NCBI GenBank assembly: GCA_947491175.1
Contig: CANLIF010000004.1
Span: forward strand, 1 to 20,982
DNA length: 20,982 nucleotides
Reading direction: 5' to 3'
Source: Actinomycetota bacterium
GTDB taxonomy: Bacteria > Actinomycetota > Actinomycetes > S36-B12 > UBA5976
A program made the translations under genes and the position numbers. How positions within the stretch are numbered: position 1 is the first letter of the stretch; each line of letters opens with the position of its first letter. Of this stretch, positions 14,824 to 20,982 are shown one piece after another. Under the pieces are notes generated by a model. That model saw nothing but the letters and a program-made list of their open reading frames with translations, was not told where the DNA came from and did no database searches.

Positions 14824-16019
14824 GGAACTAGCTCCGGACATCCAGGTGTCGAAGGCGTAAGGACACATAAGTCTGCACTTAGCTTGAGGCGCTTTACGGC
14901 AGCCTCCGCATTTTCAAAGTCACCAGATTCAAAGGTTTGATAAACCTGATCTCGTTCAAATTCGGGCAAGCTCGCGGCATCGATATCAGAAATTTCAACT
15001 AGCCGATACATTCCGCCAGCAGGAACTCCTTGGAAAATCGCGACCACGGATGTTTTCTCATAAACGCCGACAAACCATTGATTAGCCAGCCACCAAATCG
15101 TAACTACAAATCCAAGTGCGATTACTCCGATGGTTGAAAGTACTGGAACAAGCCAGCTCTTTCTAGCTTCCAATAAAACACGATCAATAATTTGAACGGA
15201 CGCTTCGCCTTCTTCAGGGAAATCAACAGCAGGCAGTCGCGACTGATTAACTGAATCTGCTGCAGATCCAATTAGTACGGCATCAACTTCGAGTGAATCG
15301 TTCACAACATCGGCAACTACGACGGTTATGTTATCTGGTGCACCCGCTGCCATTGCGGCATCAATCAATAGCGTTACTGCTTGAGTCAAATCTTCCTGCG
15401 ACAAACATTCTGAAATTGCATTCGCATCAATAACGCCACATAGGCCATCGCTACAAAGCAGGTAACGGTCACCTTCCCGGGTTTCGCGAACTGAGAGATC
15501 AACCTCAACGGCATGAATGCCATCGATTGCGCGCATCATCAGATTGCGCCGAGGATGTACTGCCGCTTGTTCTAAGGTAATTTCGCCCGAGTCAACCAAA
15601 GTCTGGACGAAGGTGTGATCTTTGGTCATTTGTTGTAACGCACCATCGCGGTAAACGTATGCCCTGGAATCCCCTACGTGCGCCATTGCAATGCGATCTT
15701 CGCGCAATGCCACAACAGTCATCGTTGTGCCCATTCCGGCGAGATCACGATCACCCGAAACTACGTCTGCGATGTACTCACCAGATGTAATAACCGCTTC
15801 GGCAAGCTGATTTAGAACTTCATCGGCCCCAACAGAATTTGAAGCAGCTGCAACTACTGCGGCAACAGTGGCGGCGCTAGCGAGCTCGCCTGCTTCGTGC
15901 CCTCCCATGCCATCGGCGACAACGAGTAAATCCGTTGCTGCATAACCTGCATCCTCGTTATTGCGACGAACTTTTCCAATTTCGGATCGCGCTGCAAAAC
16001 GAAGACTTAAATTTGTCAT
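14820..16019 (-). CDS. pstP: PPM-family serine/threonine phosphatase PstP with extracytoplasmic tail
   Basis: Manganese-dependent phosphatase that removes phosphates placed by PknB. The cytoplasmic catalytic domain (about 1-240) shows RNNEDA at 19-24, VADGMGGHEAGE at 34-45 (Asp36), GMGTTM at 95-100, HVGDSRAYVY at 114-123 (Asp117), SDGLCG at 190-195 (Asp191) and GAPDNITVV at 226-234 (Asp229), the full metal-binding set. A linker leads to one transmembrane helix (about 290-312). An outside domain of some 85 residues ends in a tail with two cysteines (CVLTPSTPGCPELVP). The ATG at 16019 overlaps the fhaB stop as ATGA, and the stop overlaps the rodA start, so the three are translationally coupled. 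Its length is somewhat below that of mycobacterial PstP. Confidence 0.96.
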   Translation of the reverse strand: MTNLSLRFAARSEIGKVRRNNEDAGYAATDLLVVADGMGGHEAGELASAATVAAVVAAASNSVGADEVLNQLAEAVITSGEYIADVVSGDRDLAGMGTTMTVVALREDRIAMAHVGDSRAYVYRDGALQQMTKDHTFVQTLVDSGEITLEQAAVHPRRNLMMRAIDGIHAVEVDLSVRETREGDRYLLCSDGLCGVIDANAISECLSQEDLTQAVTLLIDAAMAAGAPDNITVVVADVVNDSLEVDAVLIGSAADSVNQSRLPAVDFPEEGEASVQIIDRVLLEARKSWLVPVLSTIGVIALGFVVTIWWLANQWFVGVYEKTSVVAIFQGVPAGGMYRLVEISDIDAASLPEFERDQVYQTFESGDFENAEAAVKRLKLSADLCVLTPSTPGCPELVP

Positions 16020-16486
16020 GAGCTCAATTCCATACTGGTTTTACCAATGCGTAATTGAGTACCAGGTTTAAACACGGTAGGAGTAGATACTCGAGTCTTA
16101 TCAATGTAAGTCCCATTGGTTGATCCGAGATCTTCCACGATCCAATGATTTCCATTCGGAGTGAGACGAGCATGATGCGTGCTAACAAAATCGTCGTCTA
16201 GAACAATCGTGGCATCCGATGCGCGTCCAATAACGATTGGTGAGGAACCCAATGGAACTACAGTCCCACGAAGTGCGCCCTCAACTATTACAAGTTGGGT
16301 AGAAGTTTTTCTAGCCCGAAGCGTGGCGCGTGGGCTTGGTCGTTGCACCGTACGAGCCGGTGTCAACGGCTTGGCATCACGAGGTGCCTGTAAGTCTCTT
16401 CGCAAAACCGAAACTACGGTCAGCACAAACCACCAAAGCGCAATTAGAAAACCGATTCGAAGCACGCTGAGCAATAACTCTGACAT
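16016..16486 (-). CDS. fhaB: FHA-domain membrane protein FhaB (FipA-like)
   Basis: Phosphothreonine-binding adaptor; the mycobacterial counterpart links kinase signalling to the divisome. The 156 residues start with a transmembrane helix (about 7-27, MSELLLSVLRIGFLIALWW), then a basic linker (45-64). The FHA domain spans about 65-155 with GRASD (87-91), STHHARL (102-108) and LGSTNGTYID (120-129). Gly87, Arg88, Ser102, His105 and Asn124, the usual phosphopeptide-binding or structural residues, are all present. It begins 7 nt after fhaA and overlaps pstP by 4 nt. Confidence 0.95.
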   Translation of the reverse strand: MSELLLSVLRIGFLIALWWFVLTVVSVLRRDLQAPRDAKPLTPARTVQRPSPRATLRARKTSTQLVIVEGALRGTVVPLGSSPIVIGRASDATIVLDDDFVSTHHARLTPNGNHWIVEDLGSTNGTYIDKTRVSTPTVFKPGTQLRIGKTSMELSS

Positions 16487-16493
16487 AGCCAGC

Positions 16494-17216
16494 TCACTTA
16501 CTCATGTACGTAAAAGTAATGTTTCCAATTTTTATTATTGATCCGTCGTAAAGCACCGACTCGCTCGCTCTGTTCCCATCGACGATTGTCCCATTTGTTG
16601 AATCAAGGTCGCGGATTAAAACTTCCGACCCTAAAACGATTGAACAATGCAGACGGCTGACACTTGTGTCATCAATTTGGATATCGGCCTCTATGCCACG
16701 CCCAACGCTCGTCACAGATTTGGTGATCCTAAATTCTTCACCCGTTACCGAGGTTAAGTATGGAGTGGCAACAGCTGCGAACGCAGCCTCAGGCATTTGT
16801 GGAGTTGAATTTTGAAATTCGGATGCGGCCACAACTACGTCCACTGGTCTCGAGGCCGCTGCGCTACGAATTCGAAATACCCCGGTTTCCAGGCTTTGAT
16901 CTAAGTCAAAGGTGATATGCGCTAAGTCCACTGCGGTGTACCGCTGCTCATTGGTGTATGAATTAGCCAAAGTTCCAAGCTCGATACTTAATGTGTTGAA
17001 GTAGGTCGATAACCGCTCGTGATCGACTGGCCCAAGTTCAACGATAAAGATGTTAGGAACAACGGTCTGTCCGTTTATGTTGTCAGCACGATTATCGATT
17101 TCTTGCTGCAGGGCAGCGCCGAGTTCAACTGGTTGAACTTCAGATTTGAAGGCCTTGGAAAATGAGCCATTTACGATTTGGTCAAGACGTTGCTCCAAGT
17201 TTTCAAGTAAACCCAT
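16494..17216 (-). CDS. fhaA: FHA-domain protein FhaA with N-terminal DUF3662 domain
   Basis: Signalling adaptor whose mycobacterial counterpart binds the phosphorylated pseudokinase domain of MviN/MurJ and curbs wall synthesis. From the chosen start there are 240 residues: a DUF3662 domain (MGLLENLEQRLDQIVNGSFS, then SEVQPVELGAALQQEID; about 1-125), a linker of only about 35 residues, and an FHA domain (about 160-240) with GRGIEADI (172-179), SVSRLH (185-190) and DSTNGT (205-210). Mycobacterial FhaA is over twice as long because of a long central linker. ATG 17216 is preferred over the upstream codon at 17246: AAGGAG lies 5 nt before it and homologues start MGLL. It is the first gene of the minus-strand block that runs to trpG. 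Confidence 0.95.
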   Translation of the reverse strand: MGLLENLEQRLDQIVNGSFSKAFKSEVQPVELGAALQQEIDNRADNINGQTVVPNIFIVELGPVDHERLSTYFNTLSIELGTLANSYTNEQRYTAVDLAHITFDLDQSLETGVFRIRSAAASRPVDVVVAASEFQNSTPQMPEAAFAAVATPYLTSVTGEEFRITKSVTSVGRGIEADIQIDDTSVSRLHCSIVLGSEVLIRDLDSTNGTIVDGNRASESVLYDGSIIKIGNITFTYMSK

Positions 17217-17266
17217 TGCAACTCCTTGACTCGGCACAAACTGCAAAATTCACAATTGCTTGCAGG

Positions 17267-17284
17267 CTTCAATTCTACTTGAAG
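17267..17284 (-). promoter_or_regulatory. Inverted repeat over a candidate -10 upstream of fhaA
   Basis: Read in the fhaA direction, CTTCAA-GTAGAA-TTGAAG is a perfect 6-bp palindrome with a 6-nt spacer, centred about 60 nt before the fhaA ATG. It contains TAGAAT (17277-17272), a good -10 match (5 of 6), with a weak -35 (ATGATG, 17300-17295) 17 nt upstream. It may be the promoter and operator of the whole fhaA-trpG block. Confidence 0.4.
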
Positions 17285-17329
17285 GGCGGATTTCCATCAT
17301 TTTCTTTATAGTCCCGCCAAAACCACTAC

Positions 17330-17566
17330 TTAGGCAGTAAAAGCCAAAAAAAGCATGAGGGCAACAATTATTGCAACGATAGCGATGCCAATTTTTGTAA
17401 CTAAAACTTTAGCTACTGCCGGCATGTAGGTACCAATAAGTAAAGCAAGGCCAAACAACCAAAGTGGTGCGCCTTTTTGAAACGAGTTCTGGTATCGCCA
17501 ATTAATCATGCCAATTGCGAATAGCAAGTAGCCGGCCCAACGCATATTTAAAATTATTGTTTCCAC
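17330..17566 (-). CDS. Small hydrophobic membrane protein of unknown function
   Basis: I do not recognise this protein. The 78 residues contain about three hydrophobic segments (roughly 9-22, 33-50, 54-76) with a short polar, basic stretch (NWRYQNSFQKG) between the first two. The start is uncertain. GTG at 17566 overlaps a strong AGGAGG (17571-17566), so it cannot use it; the in-frame ATG at 17545 is 20 nt away from it, which is too far. TATAGT (17578-17573) ends 6 nt before the GTG, fitting a leaderless transcript that starts on that codon. It sits upstream of fhaA in the same direction, 113 nt apart, and is divergent from the glutathione peroxidase gene. Confidence 0.65.
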   Translation of the reverse strand: METIILNMRWAGYLLFAIGMINWRYQNSFQKGAPLWLFGLALLIGTYMPAVAKVLVTKIGIAIVAIIVALMLFLAFTA

Positions 17567-17572
17567 CTCCTG

Positions 17573-17578
17573 ACTATA
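17573..17578 (-). promoter_or_regulatory. Candidate -10 element (TATAGT) of the small membrane protein gene
   Basis: TATAGT on the minus strand matches the -10 consensus at 5 of 6 positions and ends 6 nt before the GTG at 17566, the spacing of a leaderless start. No clear -35 is visible. Confidence 0.45.
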
Positions 17579-17655
17579 TCGGTTAAACCACCCTGCTTTG
17601 TTTAATTACCCAGTTAAAGGTTGCTAGAACAATAAAAGCGGGGAATTATTGAGTT

Positions 17656-18150
17656 ATGACTACTGCATCAAACATCTATGACTTGTCCTTTACAACTAAT
17701 CGTGGTGAATTAGTTTCGCTATCTGACTATTCCGGCAAGCCAATCTTGGTTGTCAACACAGCTAGTAAGTGTGGATTTACCCCACAGTACGAAGGTCTTC
17801 AGAAACTCCACGAAGAATTCGCAGGACAAGGACTTATAGTTCTAGGTTTCCCATGCGATCAATTTGCACACCAAGAACCAGGTGATGATGCTCAGATAGA
17901 TGAATTTTGCAAAGTAAATTTTGGTGTGGCGTTCCCGTTGTCACAAAAAGTGAATGTAAACGGTAAGGACGCACACCCAATCTTTCAATTCTTAAAGAGC
18001 AAATCCAAAGGTTTACTTGGCAGCACCGTGAAATGGAATTTTACAAAGTTTTTGATTGCACCTGATGGTGATTCAATCAAACGTTACGCGCCAAACACCA
18101 CTCCAGAAGATATTCGTTCAGATATTGAGGCGTTGTTACCAAACAAGTAA
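17656..18150 (+). CDS. Glutathione peroxidase-family thiol peroxidase
   Basis: Reduces hydrogen peroxide or lipid hydroperoxides. The 164 residues are one thioredoxin-fold domain with NTASKCGFTPQY at 34-45 (peroxidatic Cys39), FPCDQFAHQEPG at 65-76 (Gln73) and KWNFTKFL at 126-133 (Trp127, Asn128), so the catalytic set is intact. Cys85 in DEFCKVNFGV is at the place of the resolving cysteine in thioredoxin-dependent members. Since actinobacteria generally use mycothiol and thioredoxin, a thioredoxin-dependent peroxidase is more likely than a glutathione enzyme. The usual FPCNQF reads FPCDQF here. It is divergent from the small membrane protein gene across an 89-nt gap. The gene is cysteine-type, with no selenocysteine codon. 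Confidence 0.95.
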   Translation: MTTASNIYDLSFTTNRGELVSLSDYSGKPILVVNTASKCGFTPQYEGLQKLHEEFAGQGLIVLGFPCDQFAHQEPGDDAQIDEFCKVNFGVAFPLSQKVNVNGKDAHPIFQFLKSKSKGLLGSTVKWNFTKFLIAPDGDSIKRYAPNTTPEDIRSDIEALLPNK

Positions 18151-18158
18151 CTCGGCTT

Positions 18159-18164
18159 TACGCT
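18159..18164 (+). promoter_or_regulatory. Candidate -10 element of the phosphomutase gene
   Basis: TACGCT fits TANNNT and ends 6 nt before the GTG start at 18171, suggesting a leaderless mRNA. This would separate it from the glutathione peroxidase gene only 20 nt upstream. Confidence 0.4.
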
Positions 18165-18170
18165 AGAGAA

Positions 18171-19871
18171 GTGAGTATTGCCAGTGAACTGACTATCCAA
18201 GTGCAATCTTGGCTTGCTCAAGATCCCGACCAGGTGACTAAAAATCAACTCGCTGAACTTTTACAGGCTGCCCAAACTGATCACTTAGCCCTACATGAAT
18301 TACAGGATGCGTTTTCGGCCGCACTGGAATTTGGTACTGCTGGGTTACGTGGCGCTTTAGGTGCCGGCCCAAATCGGATGAACCGAGTTTCAGTTTTAAG
18401 GGCAGCATCTGGCTTGGCTCAATTTCTAGTTCAGCAAGGTTTTACCGGACAAAAAGTCGTAATTGGATTTGACGCTAGGTACAACAGTGAAGTCTTTGCA
18501 AAAGACACAGCCCTGGTGATGTCTGGTGCTGGCTTACAACCAATCGTTTTTTCACACGTGGTACCAACACCAGTTCTAGCTTTTGCAATTCGACACCAGG
18601 ATGCTTGTGCGGGAGTAATGGTGACTGCCAGTCACAACCCGCCACAAGATAACGGTTACAAAGTTTATTTAGGTGATGGCCGACAAATCGTTTCGCCAAT
18701 CGATGAAGAGATTGCTACTTTAATCAAGTCTGTTTCAGACGTCAGAGAGATAACTCAAGGTGACACTGGAAATGTTGTTAGTGCTGACGTACTGAATTCA
18801 TACGTATCTATGACTTCACAAATTATTATTTCTGGGCCAACTACTGAAGCACAACGCAAATCTGTTACTTCGGTTTACACCGCTATGCATGGTGTGGGCT
18901 GGAACACTTTGAAATCAGTTTTTCGCGCCGCTGGCTTTGCCGAACCAATTGCGGCCATTGAACAACGTGATCCAGATCCCGCATTTCCCACTGTGGCATT
19001 TCCCAATCCAGAAGAAAAAGGTGCCCTTGACATAGCCATAGCCTTGGCTGAATTACAAAAGGTGGATGTATTGATAGCAAATGATCCAGATGCCGATCGC
19101 CTGGCAATTTCGGTGCCAGATTCAACTGGAAACTGGATTGCGCTACGTGGAGATCAAGTCGGCGCACTGCTTGGTTGGTGGATGATCGAACGAGCAAACT
19201 TAGCCGGCTCAAAAATCTCCGGTACGTTTGCAAATTCAATCGTTTCTTCCATGCTGCTAGAACCAATCGCAAAGTCTGCTGGGCTTAATTATGAATCCAC
19301 TTTGACTGGATTCAAGTGGGTATCACGAGTCAACAACTTAGTTTTTGGGTATGAAGAAGCGCTTGGATACTGCGTAGATCCTGCAAATGTCAGTGATAAA
19401 GATGGAATTTCTGCAGCTGCGGTGTTTATGGAGTTGCTTGCTCATTTACAAAGTATTGAAAGTACGGTGTGGCAAGTCCTCGATGAATTAGCAAAAGCAT
19501 ACGGCCTGCATGTCACAGATCAAGTTTCGATTCGCGTAACTAGTAGTGAACACGTGGCTTCAACCATGCTAAGAATTCGGAACAATCCACCCAAGCAACT
19601 GGGGAAATTGCAAGTTAGTGACATCGAGGATCTAGCAACTGGGTCTGGAAAATTGCCTGTGACAGATGCAGTCATAATTCATCTGGCAGGTATGGACCAA
19701 GTTGAGAAAGCGAGAGTGATTATTCGACCAAGTGGGACTGAACCAAAGATAAAGTGCTATTTAGAAGTTGTCGTTCGTGGGGAAGATTTAGAGATTGCCA
19801 GACATACGGCCGATAATGAATTAATACTTCTAGCAGCTGATGCTGGGCCACTACTAAGCGGAGGCAATTGA
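18171..19871 (+). CDS. pmmB: PGM2-type phosphohexose/phosphopentose mutase
   Basis: Alpha-D-phosphohexomutase superfamily enzyme moving phosphate between C1 and C6 of a hexose, or C1 and C5 of a pentose. The 566 residues are the PGM2-type length. Motifs are FGTAGLRG at 54-61, the phosphoserine loop VTASHNPPQDNGYK at 151-164 (Ser154), the metal loop DPDADR at 305-310, GFKWV at 380-384, FGYEEALGY at 392-400 and RPSGTEPK at 519-526. EEALGY with the DKDG segment (409-412) marks the PGM2/phosphopentomutase-like group. Its stop overlaps the deoC ATG by 1 nt, and adenosine deaminase follows, so phosphopentomutase activity (ribose- or deoxyribose-1-phosphate to 5-phosphate) is an attractive role. Glucose-1-phosphate or mannose-6-phosphate remain possible substrates. 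The start is GTG at 18171 with only a weak ribosome binding site. Confidence 0.9.
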   Translation: MSIASELTIQVQSWLAQDPDQVTKNQLAELLQAAQTDHLALHELQDAFSAALEFGTAGLRGALGAGPNRMNRVSVLRAASGLAQFLVQQGFTGQKVVIGFDARYNSEVFAKDTALVMSGAGLQPIVFSHVVPTPVLAFAIRHQDACAGVMVTASHNPPQDNGYKVYLGDGRQIVSPIDEEIATLIKSVSDVREITQGDTGNVVSADVLNSYVSMTSQIIISGPTTEAQRKSVTSVYTAMHGVGWNTLKSVFRAAGFAEPIAAIEQRDPDPAFPTVAFPNPEEKGALDIAIALAELQKVDVLIANDPDADRLAISVPDSTGNWIALRGDQVGALLGWWMIERANLAGSKISGTFANSIVSSMLLEPIAKSAGLNYESTLTGFKWVSRVNNLVFGYEEALGYCVDPANVSDKDGISAAAVFMELLAHLQSIESTVWQVLDELAKAYGLHVTDQVSIRVTSSEHVASTMLRIRNNPPKQLGKLQVSDIEDLATGSGKLPVTDAVIIHLAGMDQVEKARVIIRPSGTEPKIKCYLEVVVRGEDLEIARHTADNELILLAADAGPLLSGGN

Positions 19872-20542
19872 TGAATCGAAATCAATTAGCACAACTGATA
19901 GATCACACTTTGCTTAAGCCTGAGGCAACAAATTCAGATGTCATTGCCCTTTGCCACGAAGCTGCTGAATTAGGAACTTTCTCAGTATGTGTTTCGCCTA
20001 CTTTTGTTTCGCTAGCGGCAGCGACTGTTTCCAACGGTGTGAAGGTTGCAACAGTCTGTGGTTTTCCAAGCGGCAAACATGCGGCAGAGATTAAGTCAGC
20101 CGAAGCCAAGCTTTCGGTCTCGCAAAGCGCCCACGAAGTCGATATGGTTATCGATGTTGGCCGAGCAATCATGGGAGATTGGGATTACTTAGAGGCCGAA
20201 GTGGCGGCGGTTCGTAAAGCAACGGCTGGCGCATTGCTAAAGGTAATTTTAGAAACTGCAGCACTGACCGATGAACAGATTGCTAAGGCCTGCCAAAGAT
20301 GTGAAAGCGCTGGAGCTGATTTCGTAAAGACGTCAACTGGATTTCATCCAGCAGGTGGCGCTGATATTCGCGCCATAAAGATCATGCATGAAACTGTTGG
20401 CGGTCGATTAGGCATCAAGGCCTCAGGTGGGATCCGCAACATTGAATTTGTGACCGAACTTATTACAGCTGGCGCAACTCGCCTGGGTCTTTCCAGTTCG
20501 CGCGCAATTCTTGATGGCGTCCCAGCCACTGGAAGTTATTAA
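19871..20542 (+). CDS. deoC: Deoxyribose-phosphate aldolase
   Basis: Splits 2-deoxyribose-5-phosphate into glyceraldehyde-3-phosphate and acetaldehyde, the last step of deoxynucleoside breakdown. The 223 residues form a class I aldolase barrel with LIDHTLLKPEAT at 9-20, Asp91 in HEVDMVIDVG, the Schiff-base Lys153 in FVKTSTGF, and Lys183 in GIKASGGIR, the complete catalytic set. ATG 19871 is chosen over TTG 19868 because GGAGG (19860-19864) is 6 nt from the ATG but only 3 nt from the TTG. The start overlaps the phosphomutase stop (TGATG), indicating translational coupling. The stop codon overlaps that of the convergent adenosine deaminase gene in a TTAA. Confidence 0.96.
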   Translation: MNRNQLAQLIDHTLLKPEATNSDVIALCHEAAELGTFSVCVSPTFVSLAAATVSNGVKVATVCGFPSGKHAAEIKSAEAKLSVSQSAHEVDMVIDVGRAIMGDWDYLEAEVAAVRKATAGALLKVILETAALTDEQIAKACQRCESAGADFVKTSTGFHPAGGADIRAIKIMHETVGGRLGIKASGGIRNIEFVTELITAGATRLGLSSSRAILDGVPATGSY

Positions 20543-20982
20543 GCGCCAACTTGTTCGCGAAGCCGGGCATAGCCTGGCTTAATTACCTGGTTAATAATGT
20601 CTAATCTTTGATCAAACGGCAGGAATGAACTCTTCATGCCATTAACCGTCAGCCATTCCAAGTCCCGCAATGAGTAATCAAATGCACTAACTAGAGATGT
20701 CATTTCCGATGACATCGAAGTGTCTGACATTAACCGATTATCGGTATTCAAAGTAACTCGGAAATTCAACTTACGAAATAACCCAATCGGATGTTCGGCA
20801 ATACTTGCAGCGGCTCCAGTATCAACATTTGACTTAGGACAAAGTTCAAGCGGAATTCGACGATCCCGAACGTACGCAGCTAAATCGCCAAGTGTGACTG
20901 TGCCATCGCTATTGACAGTGACATCATCAATGATTCGAACTCCGTGGCCTAAACGTTCGGTGCCACAGAACTGAATTGCTTC
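20539..20982 (-). CDS. add: Adenosine deaminase, C-terminal part (runs off the right edge)
   Basis: Zinc hydrolase converting adenosine and deoxyadenosine to the inosine forms. Only the last 147 codons lie in the window, but the frame is open to the edge. Translating the minus strand gives GTERLGHGVR (HGxGH-region His of the family), then RRIPLELCPKSNV, HPIGLF, RVTLNTDNRLM (metal-ligand Asp in TDN) and a C-terminus with VNGMKSSFLPFD ending REQVGA. All are typical of adenosine deaminase. The TTG at 20769 is internal, not a start. The gene is convergent with deoC, sharing four bases of stop codon. With the phosphomutase and deoC it forms a nucleoside salvage group. Confidence 0.93.
   Translation of the reverse strand, partial: EAIQFCGTERLGHGVRIIDDVTVNSDGTVTLGDLAAYVRDRRIPLELCPKSNVDTGAAASIAEHPIGLFRKLNFRVTLNTDNRLMSDTSMSSEMTSLVSAFDYSLRDLEWLTVNGMKSSFLPFDQRLDIINQVIKPGYARLREQVGA

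Noticed and set aside
14824..14868. N-terminal extension of rodA into pstP
   Set aside because: Adds residues unlike RodA N-termini and a 49-nt overlap; GTG 14823 has a ribosome binding site and a 4-nt overlap.
16179..16541. 120-codon plus-strand frame opposite fhaB
   Set aside because: Antisense to the conserved FHA domain and its catalogue of motifs; no independent support.
17284..17318. GGCGG/CCGCC pairing between the small membrane protein and fhaA as a terminator
   Set aside because: Five base pairs with a 24-nt loop and no T tract; too weak.
20539..20769. Complete 76-codon minus-strand gene starting at TTG 20769
   Set aside because: The frame continues upstream to the window edge with adenosine deaminase motifs, so this is only the C-terminal part of add.

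Overview
The window comes from a low-to-mid GC, highly compacted actinobacterial chromosome. The evidence is the gene order fhaA-fhaB-pstP-rodA-pbpA-pknB-trpG with crgA and a DUF881 gene beside it, which is the arrangement near the origin in Mycobacterium and Streptomyces. AT-rich codons, tiny intergenic gaps (many 0-10 nt or overlapping) and no mobile DNA suggest a streamlined freshwater type such as the acI/Nanopelagicales lineage; that placement is inference. No stretch over 300 bases lacks a gene, and I see no rRNA, tRNA, CRISPR array, insertion sequence or prophage.

Layout. (1) 1-5277 is cell-wall synthesis and DNA repair: a bifunctional class A penicillin-binding protein with one PASTA domain (+), convergent with a minus-strand set, nfo (endonuclease IV), femX (peptidoglycan cross-bridge peptidyltransferase) and an alanine-racemase-like protein that appears to lack the catalytic C-terminal tyrosine. 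(2) 5384-7039 is the rpsF-ssb-rpsR-rplI operon, with a leader that can fold over its own Shine-Dalgarno sequence and a strong terminator after rplI. (3) 7098-9541 (+) holds a cyclophilin, a rhomboid protease with an N-terminal zinc-finger-like module, crgA and a DUF881 protein. A pair of DnaA-box-like sites lies between the last two. (4) 17216-9542 (-) is a continuous block for growth and division control: FhaA, FhaB, phosphatase PstP, the glycosyltransferase/transpeptidase pair RodA/PbpA, the PASTA kinase PknB and a glutamine amidotransferase. The second kinase, pknA, found here in mycobacteria, is absent. (5) 17330-18150 has a small membrane protein gene divergent from a glutathione peroxidase. 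(6) 18171-20982 is nucleoside salvage: a PGM2-type phosphomutase, deoC, and the 3' part of a convergent adenosine deaminase.

How the parts work together. PknB senses wall fragments outside the cell and phosphorylates targets, PstP reverses this, FhaA and FhaB bind phosphothreonine, and RodA/PbpA with the class A PBP build the wall. FemX and perhaps its racemase-like partner shape the cross-bridge. The last block can turn adenosine/deoxyadenosine and pentose-1-phosphates into glycolytic intermediates.

I found no clearly new multi-gene system. The points most worth following are the SD-sequestering rpsF leader, the racemase-like protein without its tyrosine paired with FemX, the set of probable leaderless starts, and the DnaA-box pair inside the division cluster. 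Several starts were moved to internal codons on Shine-Dalgarno and family-length grounds (rpsF, trpG, pbpA, rodA, fhaA, deoC).
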